A stretch of 64,000 nt of DNA. It comes from Nematostella vectensis. Lineage: Eukaryota; Cnidaria; Anthozoa; Actiniaria; Edwardsiidae. The stretch spans positions 13,524,460-13,588,459 of the forward strand of contig NC_064047.1 of NCBI RefSeq assembly GCF_932526225.1, read 5' to 3'. The position numbers and the translations under genes were made by a program. Below are positions 1 through 10,795 of this stretch, piece after piece. Below the pieces are notes generated by a model that was not told the DNA's origin, did no database searches, and saw nothing but the letters and a program-made list of their open reading frames with translations. Positions within the stretch are counted from its first letter, which is position 1. The number at the start of each line of letters is the position of its first letter.

Positions 1-391
1 GCGTACACCCCGGCATGATCTCATGATATGATAGGTCTTTCATTCACCGAAAACAAACATGCCAAAAAATAACTTTAAAACTTTTCGCTTCCTATGTAAA
101 GCAGCATGTCCCATCTGTAAAGACTATCTTTTATGGCTTGTTATGTAAAAATGATTTATCCACGCCGGGCTCCTCAAATTACTATCACAGGAATTGTTAG
201 CTGACCCCAATTTCTGACTCAACCACTGTATTTTCCCCGCAGTCGTATATTAAAATCTTAATACTATAGTTTTAGTTAATGTAAATTTCCTTTTAATAAC
301 ACAAACAAAGCTAAATGTTTCATATGTTTTTAAAACTGAAAGCCAATCCTTACACATTCCTTTAGTTGTCCATTACTGTAATTCCTTGGGG

Positions 392-509
392 TTCATTTCG
401 GGGACTCTTGGGGATCGTTTCGGGTCCTGGGATCAGTTGGGGTACTTTTGGGGATCATTTCGGGTCCTGGGATCGTTTCGGGTCCTGGGATCATTTCGGG
501 TCCTGTACA
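392..509. repeat. Short minisatellite, about 19-bp unit
   Basis: Imperfect tandem copies of a unit close to GGGATCATTTCGGGTCCT. Reading frames through it are low-complexity artefacts. The rest of 1-740 shows no exon I can support. Confidence 0.7.
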
Positions 510-740
510 GGTTCACCTTACGTGTTGCAATGAAAGGGGCTAACAAACTATTTTTTATTTGTCCATCCGATCCTTTTATCAGAAGATATGCGTAATTACA
601 TATTTGGTGGAAGGGGGAGGAAAAAGTAACAAGTATTGTCTGCCAGAGAAGGAACCCTACCACCGCCCTACTTGTATTCGGTTCATAAGATGATGTATTG
701 CAAACGGGCTTTGTCGAGTTCATATAAAAAAAAGGACATC

Positions 741-2367
741 GTGACCGTCCACGGGAAAACGTACACTAAGGTTTTCAAACTCGTGGGCACGTGCACGGGC
801 ACACGCCGTTTAAACGGATTTTTTTTCCGTGACCACGTTACTTTTTCCGTTGACACGGATTTTTTTCCTGTGGCCACGGAAGAAAAAGCCGTGGGCACGC
901 GGTAAAAAAGGCCGTTAAAAAGAATTTGAAAGGCCGTTGACACGGCTGTCAAGATTCCGTGTCTACGAATCAAGCACACGGATCGCGAGTCGTGAATGTT
1001 GAACTATTCGATTGAATCTTCCGATTTAAGTGAAAGTCGTTTTCACAACTTTGAGTCGTTGTGCTGGTTACGGCTTGATGTTAGGTAAACAATAAACACC
1101 GAAATCGGTATCAAACATTCACTGATCGTGGCCGCTCTAGTGAAATGGCACAGAAATAAATGAGAAATACTTATTCCTTATAATATGTGGGTTTATTTGG
1201 TGTGTGTTATGTAGCGATAACACGTAAATACAGGACGAGAGTTTTTTTTGTTATGAACTAGTCGCGGTTTCGGCTTCTTGTTAGAGAAAAAAAGAAACTC
1301 CGTTGGTATCAGACATTCGCTGATCATGACCGTTCTTGTGGAATCTTACAGAATTCATAATTCCTCATATTCCTCATAATTCGAGGATTTGTTTTATGTG
1401 TGTTATTTGCGGATATGTACGATAATGCGTAAATAAGTTTTTTTGTTAGACAAACTAGAAGCTCCGGAGTCGGTATCAAAGGTTTACTGATTATGGCCGC
1501 TCTAGTGAAATCGTACAGAAATAAATCAGAAATACTTATTCCTCATAATTCGAGGATTTATTTTATGTGTGCTATATGTGTATATGTAAGATTGCGTAAA
1601 TAAGGGCGAAAGTTGTGTCATCAACTAGTGGCGATTTCAGCTTGTTTTTAGACAAACAAGAAACTCTGAAGTCGGTATTTTTGAGCAATTTCGCGGACTT
1701 TTCGAACATTTTGTCGCTTGTTTCGTCTTCGTTGTTGATCATGTTTTTCTTGTTTGATTTGATACTCGAGATGGTTTGATTTAAATACTTCGATATCGAT
1801 AAACTAAGCTTTCTTATCAAGTATGCTCACTACTCTACGGCAATCGACGTGTTTATCTATGGAAGGAGGAGGAGGAACGGAGATAAACAGCGACAAAGAG
1901 TTGGCTGTAGTTTGAAATTGATGTTTACTCACTTCCCGCGATTTAGGGAGTAATGCATAGTCAAACATAACGCGGAGGCTTCAAAACTTTAACGTCCAGG
2001 ATCCCGAGAACGTGATCATTAAACAGTTTCGGAGTTTAATGATAAAAGACTTAGAATTTTAAGCAGTTTAAGAGTTAAATGATAAATAAAAATCCTCATT
2101 GACCTTCATTCAAAATCTTTGCGGCCTATCATCCGATGTCCACGACGTACACTCGATTGTCTGCAATCCTCCATACGACTTTGAAAGCCGTGAACTTAAG
2201 TCTTCTCTACAGTTTAAAAAAATACTGAAAGTCGTGGGCTAAGATTGTGCAACCCGTGTCCACGTAAAGAATATCCGTAGACACGGGAAAAAAAATCCGT
2301 TTAATATCCGTTTGTTTTTGGCGTTTACACGGAAAACCTAAGTGTACGTTTTCCCACGGACGGTCAC
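741..2367. mobile_element. Non-autonomous TIR element of about 1.6 kb in the TRIM/TLDc gene
   Basis: The ends are inverted repeats. The left end begins GTGACCGTCCACGGGAAAAC at 741, and the reverse complement of the right end (2367 backwards) matches it over about 36 bp with few mismatches. Inside, near the ends, are several short inverted copies of CCGTG/CACGG motifs. The core has three diverged direct repeats of about 170-200 bp (near 1100, 1300 and 1470) sharing a CGGTATCAAA...CTGAT core. No transposase-like reading frame is present, so this is a MITE or foldback-like element. I could not fix a target-site duplication. It lies just downstream (minus strand) of the TLDc exon, apparently in its intron. 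Confidence 0.7.
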
Positions 2368-2530
2368 TCATGAGATGTCATCCTCCATCTCTTCCTAAGA
2401 TTTACAAAAAGTAACGACACAGTTGAGGTAATGGACAAAAATAGGGCAAATGTTTTCTTTGTACAATAATGATCGGAAGTCCCGACCCTCACCCTGCTAC
2501 GGCCCTTCTCGTATTCGTTAGTGTACTCAC

Positions 2531-2773
2531 TTGTCCACGCTACGTCAGAGTAGCCACCAAACACGTATCGGCCCCCAACGCTCACGAGTACGATGTTCGG
2601 CGCTTTGCCGTTGCATTTTTCATGGAAGGTCCTGGCAGCCCAGCCATCTCTCTTTGCAGAGAAACACCTGACCCAGCGACTTTTCGGACTCTGCTGCACG
2701 GGCTTCAGGAATCTAAAGAGATCTCGGAGGTACTTTTGACCTTTGCCGCTGAGGATGGCGGACTTCTCAAGAA
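2531..2773 (-). CDS. TLDc-domain exon of a TRIM-type gene (partial)
   Basis: The minus-strand exon starts after an acceptor reading CCGTTGCAG and ends at the donor ACAA|GTGAGTAC. It encodes the first part of a TLDc domain: ILSGKGQKYLRDLFRFLKPV, then SRWVRCFSAKRDGWAARTFH, then VSVGGRYVFGGYSDVAWT. The W..C..SRDGW..FH and FGGY.D..W patterns are typical of TLDc, a domain linked to oxidative-stress resistance and V-ATPase binding in other animals. It starts in phase 1, which fits the phase-1 end of the coiled-coil exon at 3946. RING, B-box, coiled coil and TLDc could therefore form one protein. The C-terminal TLDc exon is not visible here; the intron to the left holds the TIR element and may continue outside the window. 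Confidence 0.7.
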
Positions 2774-2885
2774 CTGCAACGGAATTACACCATCAAGAGA
2801 TATTACAGATAAAGGCTTGTACTTCATGGTATGTCCATATTGTATCCTTCTCCTCGTATTGAGCGATAACGAATTGGAAAACTAA

Positions 2886-3720
2886 TCTTATGAAATACTT
2901 GCCTCGGGATAATCACGAGTATGTCTAGATAAGGAGATAAGTGTAATAAAAAGTAAAAATTTGGGGTAAACATCAACAGAAAAATACTTAAACAGGAGGC
3001 AATTCCCTAAAAATAACGATAGAGGCAAACAAGAAAGTTGTCAATGTTCTCGACGTCAACGTTGGATCTCGGGAACCAATCGTCCACAGAGAAAGCAATC
3101 ACCCTAAAAACCTTATCAAGAACATTTCAATGCGGGTAAATAAACGCTTTAGCGAGATCTCTTCATCTGCAGAATGCTGAACAGAGCGGTGCCGGGATAC
3201 CAACATGTGCTCGACCGCAGTGGATACCAGCACCGCCTGCAGTTCCAACGCCCAAAGACCCAGCAATAGGCAGAAACTGGAAATCACCCGTAAATCTGAG
3301 CGATGCAGCTACAACTACGCACTTACAAAAAGTTTGTAAATGCGCAAAAAGGGGACCCAGAGAAACCTGGAAATAGCCTGTAAATAGTCTGTAAATTGTC
3401 TGCAAACCTTTGGGATGGAACTAAAGCTTCCCATTGCATAGATTTCCAGACTATTTTCAGGGTTTTCTGGCTCCCGTTTTAGCGCATGCTCTTGGCATCC
3501 CTTCTCCGAATACGGATTATTTCCAGTATATTTACAGACATTCAAAGACTTTCTGTCATTGTGAGAAGACTCTAAACAATCTACATACTATTTACAGACA
3601 AATATGGCAATTACAGGGTTTAGAAATATATCTAGTATATATAAAGTCCAATTTTCGGTTAACTTCCCGTGTATAGACAGGCTATTTTAATACAATGGAA
3701 CATGACACAGCTATAAGAGA
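2886..3720. other. Intron between TLDc and coiled-coil exons; no gene seen
   Basis: I see no exon here. Around 3290-3640 there are scattered, partly inverted copies of a CTGTAAAT/ATTTACAG motif that suggest an old MITE, but the ends could not be defined. Confidence 0.4.
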
Positions 3721-3726
3721 ATTTAC

Positions 3727-3847
3727 CTTGCCCTTTATAAACTAAAATTGTCTTTGACAAAGAATCACAATACTCCTCGTCCACGCCTAAATAAACACCA
3801 TCCCCTCCATCCATTGTATGTACAGTACCGCTTTCGAACATATGCAC
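3727..3847 (-). pseudogene. Diverged tandem duplicate of the end of the TRIM coiled-coil exon, including its donor
   Basis: Minus-strand translation MDGGDGVYLGVDEEYCDSLS parallels MEGGVRLVVDQEYWSSMS at the end of the exon that finishes at 3946. The likeness continues across the splice donor: both copies read G|GTAAATTCTC and then a related intron start. Both donors leave phase 1. The two donors are 219 bp apart, so this is a tandem duplication spanning an exon end and donor. It could be an alternative exon or a relic. No convincing acceptor is visible in front of it. Confidence 0.5.
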
Positions 3848-3945
3848 GTGCTCGCGAAAATTGCGAACAAAGCAACAACAGCTGTTACTGTTAGAGAGGA
3901 TTACAGTTATTCATAATCAGGACACAACTGTATTGGAGAATTTAC

Positions 3946-4867
3946 CTGTATGCTCAGATTCACCAATTGAGACTTGGCTTGATACATCAACTGAGATCTT
4001 CTTTGACATGGAACTCCAATATTCCTGATCCACTACAAGACGAACTCCACCCTCCATACAAGGCTGATCCACGGGTTTCTCTGCAAGACTCGATAGCTGG
4101 GATAGCACTTCATTCCTGATGGACAAGACATCCACATCATTTGCTTCCCTGCACATTCTCTCAGCAAACTCCAAACTGCTACGAGCACTTGCAAGTCTCA
4201 TGGATAGATTCTGTCTCTGGGCAGTCAGCTGCTTCTCTTGCTTCTGACAAGCTGACTCGATCTCCCCTCTAAGATCTGATCGCATCTTCTCAAGAGCACC
4301 TATCTGCTTATCAATAAACTGATCCAGATCCCTTCTGGCCGCTCGTTTATTTTCGTCCAGATGTTGTTGAGCCTTTTCAAGCAATGCCATCGCCTGTTCA
4401 ATGCCGGTGAGTTTTGATGTAACTTTTTTTGCTCTTTCCAATATTTCTTCTTTCTCTCGAGCGATAACATCACTTGTGAAAAGGTAGTCATGATTTTTAT
4501 GATCAACAACGGTGCAATCTCGGCAAATCACTTCCTTACAAGATTCGCAAAACAGTTTCAGCTTTTCACCCTTGTGTTTGGTGCAGTAGGAAGTTTTGCT
4601 CATTGCAAGTAACTTTCCGCTTTTGATCTCATCAAGACTGAGGATAGTATGGTGTTGCAACGGTTGAAGTCTCTTATGAGCCGAGATACACTGCTCACAG
4701 ACAAAGTGATCGCACTCGTTACATCTCCCTTGGGCAGGCTCGCCACTATCACACATTTGACAAACAGTTTTCTTCTTGGAGTCTTCAGATGTGAACAAAG
4801 AAAGAACAGAGATAATACTATTGATCATAAAGTTCACCTTCAAACTCGAAACATCAGCCGGGGAAAT
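3946..4867 (-). CDS. B-box and coiled-coil exon of a TRIM-type protein
   Basis: The exon begins after TTTTTCCTCTTAG at 4868 and ends at the donor ACAG|GTAAAT. It runs in phase 0 to phase 1, 922 bp. It encodes a first B-box-like zinc motif (CQMCDSGEPAQGRC..C..H..C..C), then a second B-box (YCTKHKGEKLKLFCESC..C..C...H..H), then a long coiled coil rich in Glu, Lys and Gln (about residues 130-260 of the exon product), ending near MEGGVRLVVDQEYW. TRIM proteins are usually RING E3 ubiquitin ligases that dimerise through the coiled coil. The RING exon at 5998-6183 joins in phase. No NHL, filamin or B30.2 domain follows; the next recognisable exon in phase encodes TLDc. Confidence 0.85.
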
Positions 4868-5095
4868 CTAAGAGGAAAAAAAAACAGGTTTAATAAAATT
4901 CGCATATCACCATTTAAAAATCAAAAGGGAGGACCATTTTAGATCAGCCTTATTGTGGTCTATGCTACGCTGGATTGTATTAATATAATAATTAATTCTT
5001 ATCATTTAACTGTTTAATACTCATAAACTATTAAAAGAATGGATATAAATTTCTTGTGGAAAGAATTCAAGTTCACAGTGATTCGTACATATTTA

Positions 5096-5873
5096 GGGAA
5101 AGTTCATTTATTATCCCGAGCGGGGGGTGGGGGTTCGTGAGGATTTCGATAAAAGTAAGGAAAAAAATTAGTTGCCCCCCCCCCCCCCCCTTCAGGTGGA
5201 ACAAAATTTTCCATGCCCCCCTTATGCCCCACCCCTCGAAAAAACCCGAGGAAAGAAGGAGCAAAGAAGGGAACAGCAACGCCAATGTTGAATGAACGCG
5301 AGCAAGGAATTCGCTGAAAACATTAATTCGGAAAAAGTGAAGGCACTTAATTTCTCAAATGTGCGACTAAATCCAGGTTGTCAACCTGATAAGGGTTGTT
5401 GCTATAATTGACACAGAAGAAGCAAAAAGGCTTTTTGTTCTTCTCCACGCGAGAAAAGCGCAGCAGCAGAAAAAAAAAAGAAAGAGAGAGAGAAGAAGAC
5501 AGCTTGTAGCATTAGAGCGTTTTGGTAATGATTTCAATTATGGAACATAAGCATATAGAGGAAACCATGAATAAAAAAGGTGTATACAGGTTTACATAGC
5601 ATCGATGAAACGTAGTTTAATACATATCCTTGACTCCTGGATTGTGCATGCCAAATAACTGGCCGCAAACTGAGACTCTTTGAAGCAAGAAGTCTGATTT
5701 GACACTTGGTCAAATTATTTAGAAGGGACAACACTCAAAGAAATCAGTGACCCCCCTTTTTAAAATCCACACACATTCGGCACCTCCACCTTTAGACCTC
5801 AGAAATTTCTCAAGGCCCCGCCACAGTATCCTCACGCCCCACCCCTCCCTCGGGATAATAAATGAACTTTCCC
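5096..5873. mobile_element. MITE with about 25-bp TIRs, TTA flanks
   Basis: The left end GGGAAAGTTCATTTATTATC at 5096 is repeated inverted at the right end (finishing at 5873). Both sides are flanked by TTA (5093-5095 and 5874-5876), a possible 3-bp target duplication. There is no transposase, and a C-homopolymer of about 15 bp lies inside. The element sits in the first intron of the TRIM-type gene. Confidence 0.7.
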
Positions 5874-5997
5874 TTAGTTCTCAATTGAAAAGCACTATGT
5901 TGTTTAAATCAATTTGTTTGTCGCAGCAAAACGTTTGTTACACAAGTTGTGCCAAGGTCATTTAACTAATAGATGTATTTTTGATATGACAGATTAC

Positions 5998-6183
5998 CTG
6001 GAATCCCGCCTTACAGAGGGGGCACACAAGTTTTCCTCTCCCTTCAGAGTGCACTGCCAGCTCTTCCAGGCAGTGCCGACAAAATGAGTGGAAGCAAGGC
6101 AGCACTCTAGGATCGTTGAAGTGCTCTATACACAAAGAGCACGTCACCTCATCCTCGAGGCGCCTGCTGGCGGATGTTGCCAT
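5998..6183 (-). CDS. RING-finger first coding exon of the TRIM-type gene
   Basis: It starts at the ATG at 6183 and ends at the donor CAG|GTAATC (phase 0, 62 codons). It encodes a C3HC4 RING finger: CSLCIEHFNDPRVLPCFHSF followed by C..C and CPLCKAGF. The next exon starts in phase 0 with ISPADVSSLKVNFM, a typical continuation in cnidarian TRIM proteins. The RING would bind E2 enzymes and make the protein a ubiquitin ligase. The start codon fits the usual short leader before the RING. No promoter element was identified. Confidence 0.85.
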
Positions 6184-6199
6184 TTCTTCAAGAAAAAAC

Positions 6200-7130
6200 T
6201 AGAAAAGCATAAGAAAATGGTTATTCCATTGCTACTCATATCAGCCTTAAAAACACTATCAATATCCCTGAGAATTCTCTTATTTCTGTGATGATATAAA
6301 AAACTATGAATTATCAGCGCTGGGGAAGTTGCAGGTGGTTGAAGAGTCCAAAGCTACGAAAGCCGAGAAGGGCCATCAGATTTCAGAGATGATAATTTCA
6401 GAGATGATAATTTCAAGATGATAATTTCAGAGATTATAATTTCGGATAAATAATTCTGCCGGGTTAATGAGCATGCAGCACTACAAGCACTATGCAACAC
6501 AACAATTCCCCCACAGCTACGTTCGGTCCTGAGGAGTTCTTCAAGTTTTTTCCCATATTCTGCCCTTACTAAGGTTTGTTTATATTCATAATTTATATTA
6601 GAATATGATATATTCCACGCTATTAGCGAGCAGGACAGATGTCGAAGCATAGACTTTCTTCGTTTGCAAGCCTAGCAGGGCTCGCAATAAAGAAAGGTAT
6701 AATCATTCTGTTATGATATACTTAATCTCTTTATTTTAGGTCGAATAGAGAAAAGATTTTCACAAAATGTAAGTCACAACATAGTCTAAACATATTAACT
6801 ACATGGTTTGAAACTAGCCAAGCTAAAATAACATGGTTTTTCTGCACCTTTTCATGGTTCTTCTTATCGCTGTTTAGAGCGTACTGTAAAGCTCATCTAA
6901 GTGCTGTGTGGCTTATTTGGAGAATGACTAGTCATCTTATCCATAGTAGATTTCCGGTTGAATTTAATATGTTGAATTATAAGACAATTATAAATTCTCA
7001 ATTTATACCAAGAAAATAGATTCTTTCCATGCCCGTAACCAGAGTTTTTAATAGGGTGGCGCTAATTTGTATGGAACTTTTATACAAAACCTTACAACAA
7101 GGGTCAGGTGTTTGTATTGTAGCACATTTT
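6200..7130. other. Intergenic stretch, no gene supported
   Basis: It is AT-rich with no coding pattern on either strand, apart from the 15-bp repeat block at 6345-6450 listed separately. Confidence 0.4.
6345..6450 (+). repeat. Second copy of the NFRDx-type 15-bp repeat block
   Basis: The stretch carries GAAAGCCGAGAAGGGCCATC followed by imperfect copies of the 15-mer AGAGATGATAATTTC. The same leader and the same 15-mer occur on the minus strand at 14975-15175 in the kinase-gene exon. Here only about four units remain. It may be a gene fragment or part of a dispersed repeat. Confidence 0.6.
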
Positions 7131-7215
7131 AGTGGCGGATCCAAGGGGTTCGGCTCTCCCCTACCTACTCCTCCCCCCCCCCCCCAAATAAAAATTGTTG
7201 TAGGTTAATTAAAAA

Positions 7216-8500
7216 ATGGCAAATGTGTTCTTATTGTTTCTGTTGTTCTCTTTTGACAGGCTACTGGTCATGTTGTTGTTGGTTAGCATGGATAAACCAA
7301 CATATTGTGTCTTGCCCTCTTTTACGCCTGCTTCCGGTGATGATGATAGCAGTACAGAAGATTGCAAGTACTTTAGTCAAGATTACACAAACAAGGAAAT
7401 AGCTAGTTTCCTAGTCTTGCGGCATGGTTTGGTTATTTCTGTCAGGACCGTGAAACGAACCCTTAAACTACTAAACCTCAGGCGTGCTCGTTCTGGGAAC
7501 GAGTCTCCTATGGAAGCTATTGTTTACGCAGTCGTACAGATGTTGGAAAATAGCTGTGGTTCTTTTTTGGGGTACCGACAATTGACCAAGTGGTTATGGC
7601 GAAAATTTCAACTAATCGTTACGAGAGACACGATAATGAAATGGATCCGAATAATCGACCCAGAAGGTGTTGAGCGCCGTCGAAGGCGTCGGCTGAAAAG
7701 AAGAAAGTATGTTACTCCAGGCCCTAATTTTTTATGGCACATTGATGGATGGGATAAACTTGCACCGTTTGGATTCTTTATCCATTGACGGCTATTCAAG
7801 GCGAATTATCTGGCTAGAGGTCGCGTCGACAAATAAAAACCCAATTGTAGTCGCTTCTTTCTACCTGGGTGTAGTGGCAAAACTTGGTGGCGTCGCAAGA
7901 CGAATACGTTCCGATAGAGGGACAGAAAACACAGTCATCAGTTCACTGCAGCAGTTTTTCAGGTGGCAGGATGACGAGTTCTTATCGGCCAAAAGTTTTA
8001 TCCAGGGTAAAAGTAGTTTCAACCAGCGCATAGAAGCCTGGTGGTCTAAGCTTCGGGATGGAGGAGGAGGGTGGTGGATAAACTTATTCAAAGATATGCG
8101 AGATTCTGGAATTTATAACGACGATGACTGTCTGACAAACGAATGCTTGAAATTTTGTTTCCTTCCTATCCTGCGTAAAGAACTACACCTCGTTGCAGAG
8201 CTTTGGTACACCCACACCATTGCAAGTCAAAAGCGCCACGAAGTCATTGGTGGAAAGCCAGGTGTGCTCTTTTTCATGCCGGAGCTATACAATACAGAAC
8301 ACTATCTACGCCATGTAGACTTAGAAGACGTGCAAGCCTGCAAGTGCATGTTTACCGAATCCTATGAAGACTACAGCGGAAATATGGAGGAGCTGGTGCA
8401 ACTCATAAAGCCAAACTACACCCCACCAACTGACGCAGCTGAGGCTCTGGAATTATTTTCAGAAATCACACAGAAACTTAAAGAGTTTCACCAATTTTAA
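7216..8500 (+). pseudogene. rve-type (DDE) transposase/integrase, one frameshift
   Basis: Two frames together cover an N-terminal helix-turn-helix-like region with an Arg/Lys-rich stretch and an rve-type catalytic core. The acidic triad is visible: HIDGWDKLAPFG (first Asp), RSDRGTEN (second Asp) and NQRIEAWW (Glu). The C-terminal part contains WWINLFKDMRDSG. Many animal genomes carry such proteins as DNA transposases; IS3EU-like or Ginger-like origin is possible but not established. The reading frame breaks near 7783-7790, just after FGFFIH, where a loss of about 8 bp before IDGYSRR would explain the shift. The break is not in a homopolymer, so a genuine pseudogene is likely. Terminal repeats were not located. 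Confidence 0.75.
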
Positions 8501-9028
8501 TGTAGCAGATGATTAAGGAGACCGGATATTCACGTAACATGAGGACCATATTCACCCCGTTTTAGAAATATAATTATGTAGTTTATACAGAGACAATATA
8601 ATGTTGTTGTCTTATTTAACTGGCTTTTGATGGCTTGTATTATATTCTATCCAAGGGCGGATCCAGTATTCCCAAAGGAAGGGGGGGGGGGGGGGGCACC
8701 GACGGAAGGTAAATGTGTGGAAAATAAATCCCATACATTACCACGGAGGGCATCGATATTTCCAGTGGAATCACACAACATCCGAAAGTTATGCTAATAT
8801 TACGCATTGCTATTTTTACGGGACATCGAAATACTGCGGCATACCTATAAAAATTCCACACAATCATGTATTATGTAAATGAGATATGAGTGTCTTACAC
8901 AGACACAAGGTCAATCAATCAATTTTATTTGTCACCTTTATGTAACTCTTTTAATTTTCATGTTTCTCCGCGTGATCATCTCATATCCTCTATCGTTATT
9001 GCTTGAATGTAAATTTCCTAATTATATG

Positions 9029-9550
9029 CGATGTCTTCGCCGCATCCTCGGTATCCATTGGTCGGATAAAGTGACGAATAACGAGGTCCTCGAAAGATCA
9101 GGTTTACCGACGCTTTTTACCCTACTCCGTCAACGCAGGTTGAGGTGGCTAGGTCACGTTTGTCGAATGGAAAATGGCCGTATTCCCAAAGATCTTCTTT
9201 ACGGCGAGCTTGTACACGGATCAAGACCTGTAGGACGCCCGAAGCTCCGCTTCAAGGACTCATGCAAGCGTGATATGCTCGCAATCGGCCTCGACGTGGA
9301 CAACTGGGAGAAGCTTGCCGAGGATCGCAGCAGATGGAGGTCTGAATGTGCTGCGGCACTCAACTCAGGGGAGTTAGAGCTGAAAAGAGAGGCCGAAGAA
9401 AGAAGGCAGTGGAGAAAGGCATCCGAAACTCGAACTGGGTCAAACCCATCTCCGACGTCTGTCCTCGTTTGTCGTTCATGTGGTCGCACATGTGCTTCGC
9501 GCATTGGGCTTTTTAGTCACGGAAAGAAATGTCAACTTTCATCGCGCTGA
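9029..9550 (+). pseudogene. C-terminal fragment of a non-LTR retrotransposon reverse transcriptase
   Basis: The frame encodes RRILGIHWSDKVTNNEVLER, then RRLRWLGHVCRMENGRIPKD, GSRPVGRPKLRFKD, and a final zinc-finger-like CRSCGRTCASRIGLFSHGKKC. This is the well-known tail of LINE ORF2 proteins after the reverse transcriptase. The endonuclease and catalytic RT portions are absent, consistent with 5' truncation. It is on the plus strand, between the rve pseudogene and the kinase gene. Confidence 0.85.
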
Positions 9551-9871
9551 TGTCATGGACACTGACTGTCCGAAGACTGCCTACTAGGTTACTCAGTAAA
9601 CGTTACTCAGTAAAATTATCAACAAAACAACATAACATATGAACGCAACCGTGTTCTTGTCAGAAATGTGATCCAACATCTTGCCACTACTGGACATGGT
9701 AGTCTGTGGGTTGGAAATCATAGGTGGGCAAGAATGTCCGCCGCAGTTGGTCGGTCCGCCACCGTGTAACTCAGGCACTTCCTTAGCACTGAAAGAAGCT
9801 GGGCATTCACGTCTGTTGAGAAAGTTTGCCGAGGCATTTGGGTAGGTTCTCCTAGACATGAGGGTCTTTAA

Positions 9872-10782
9872 GGGTGTACTGACATTAGTGTTGCTCAGTA
9901 ACGACGTTGCTACGCTGGTGGCGTTGAGTGCGCGCATTACACGGAATTCGTCATTCACAAGCTTTCCTGAAGTAAAAGAAACAAAAATTTGCGTTTCAAT
10001 TTCCCCAAAATTGGCTTAAAGTTGATATCAGCCTTTTCGGGTGATGATTTTTACATATTTTGTAAAAACGAAGATTCAGCGGAGATTTATTCAAGCCAAC
10101 CTTTTTGAAGCCAAAGTTTTCAATTTTCACTACCTGCGCGGGCTGCAAACAGCGGTTGAACGCTCGCGCATGCACTGAAAATCTTATTTCAAAGTAGCGC
10201 GCGCTGTATCATAATTTTAAAATACTTTTTCAATTTCCATCACGACATGACGGATATCGTTCCTTTGAAGTGTAAATACCACGAAACACTATTGCGCGGG
10301 CTTTGTTTCACTTCGGGCTCTGCGTTTTCTGAAAAAAAAAAGTTTTTTTGTCGCCAAATTATTTCAAAACTCAATATTTTTCTGTATTCTTTTTTATTAA
10401 AACCTCCTTCATATAGCCAAGCATGGATTTAGCGTTAATCGAACAGAAACCAAAAATATATCAAATAATCTGGATTTCAGGACCTTTGAAAAATTATAAA
10501 AAAAAACAATTACTCAATCATTTCTAAAACGCATGCTTGGCTTAATGCACCCATCCCTCAAGATTCATGAAACGTATTCAATATTTGTTTTCGAGCAAAA
10601 TTACTTTGAATATTTGCTTTTATCTTTATCTATGACGTCACATTATAAGGTCACGGAGTGACGTCATTATAATAGTCAGCACACTTTTGTTGGTCAACTT
10701 GGCAAATATCAGTCCCTTATGACTTTCTACAATGCTTTTATGCTATATTCAATTTTCCTTAGCAACAGATGTCAGTACACCC
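9872..10782. mobile_element. Candidate TTAA-flanked non-autonomous element (piggyBac-like)
   Basis: TTAA at 9868-9871 and at 10783-10786 flank a 911-bp stretch whose ends are inverted copies of GGGTGTACTGACAT, with further matching to TGTTGCT. It contains subterminal TGACGTCA palindromes (near 10632 and 10660) and no transposase. The TTAA flanks match piggyBac-type insertion, but the TIR is short. The right end is only about 10 bp into the intron after the kinase exon. Confidence 0.5.
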
Positions 10783-10795
10783 TTAAGGCTGTTAC

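Noticed and set aside
2469-2885. A 138-codon plus-strand frame
   Set aside because: It is the complement of the TLDc exon, which has clear motifs and splice sites on the minus strand.
7130-8700. GGCGGATCCA near both C/G homopolymers as TIRs of the rve element
   Set aside because: The motif occurs in the same orientation on both sides, GGATCC is itself palindromic, and no longer inverted match was found.
9593-9958. A 121-codon minus-strand frame as the C-terminus of the kinase gene
   Set aside because: It crosses the left edge of the TTAA-flanked element and has no kinase C-lobe motifs, although a pyrimidine tract and AG precede it.
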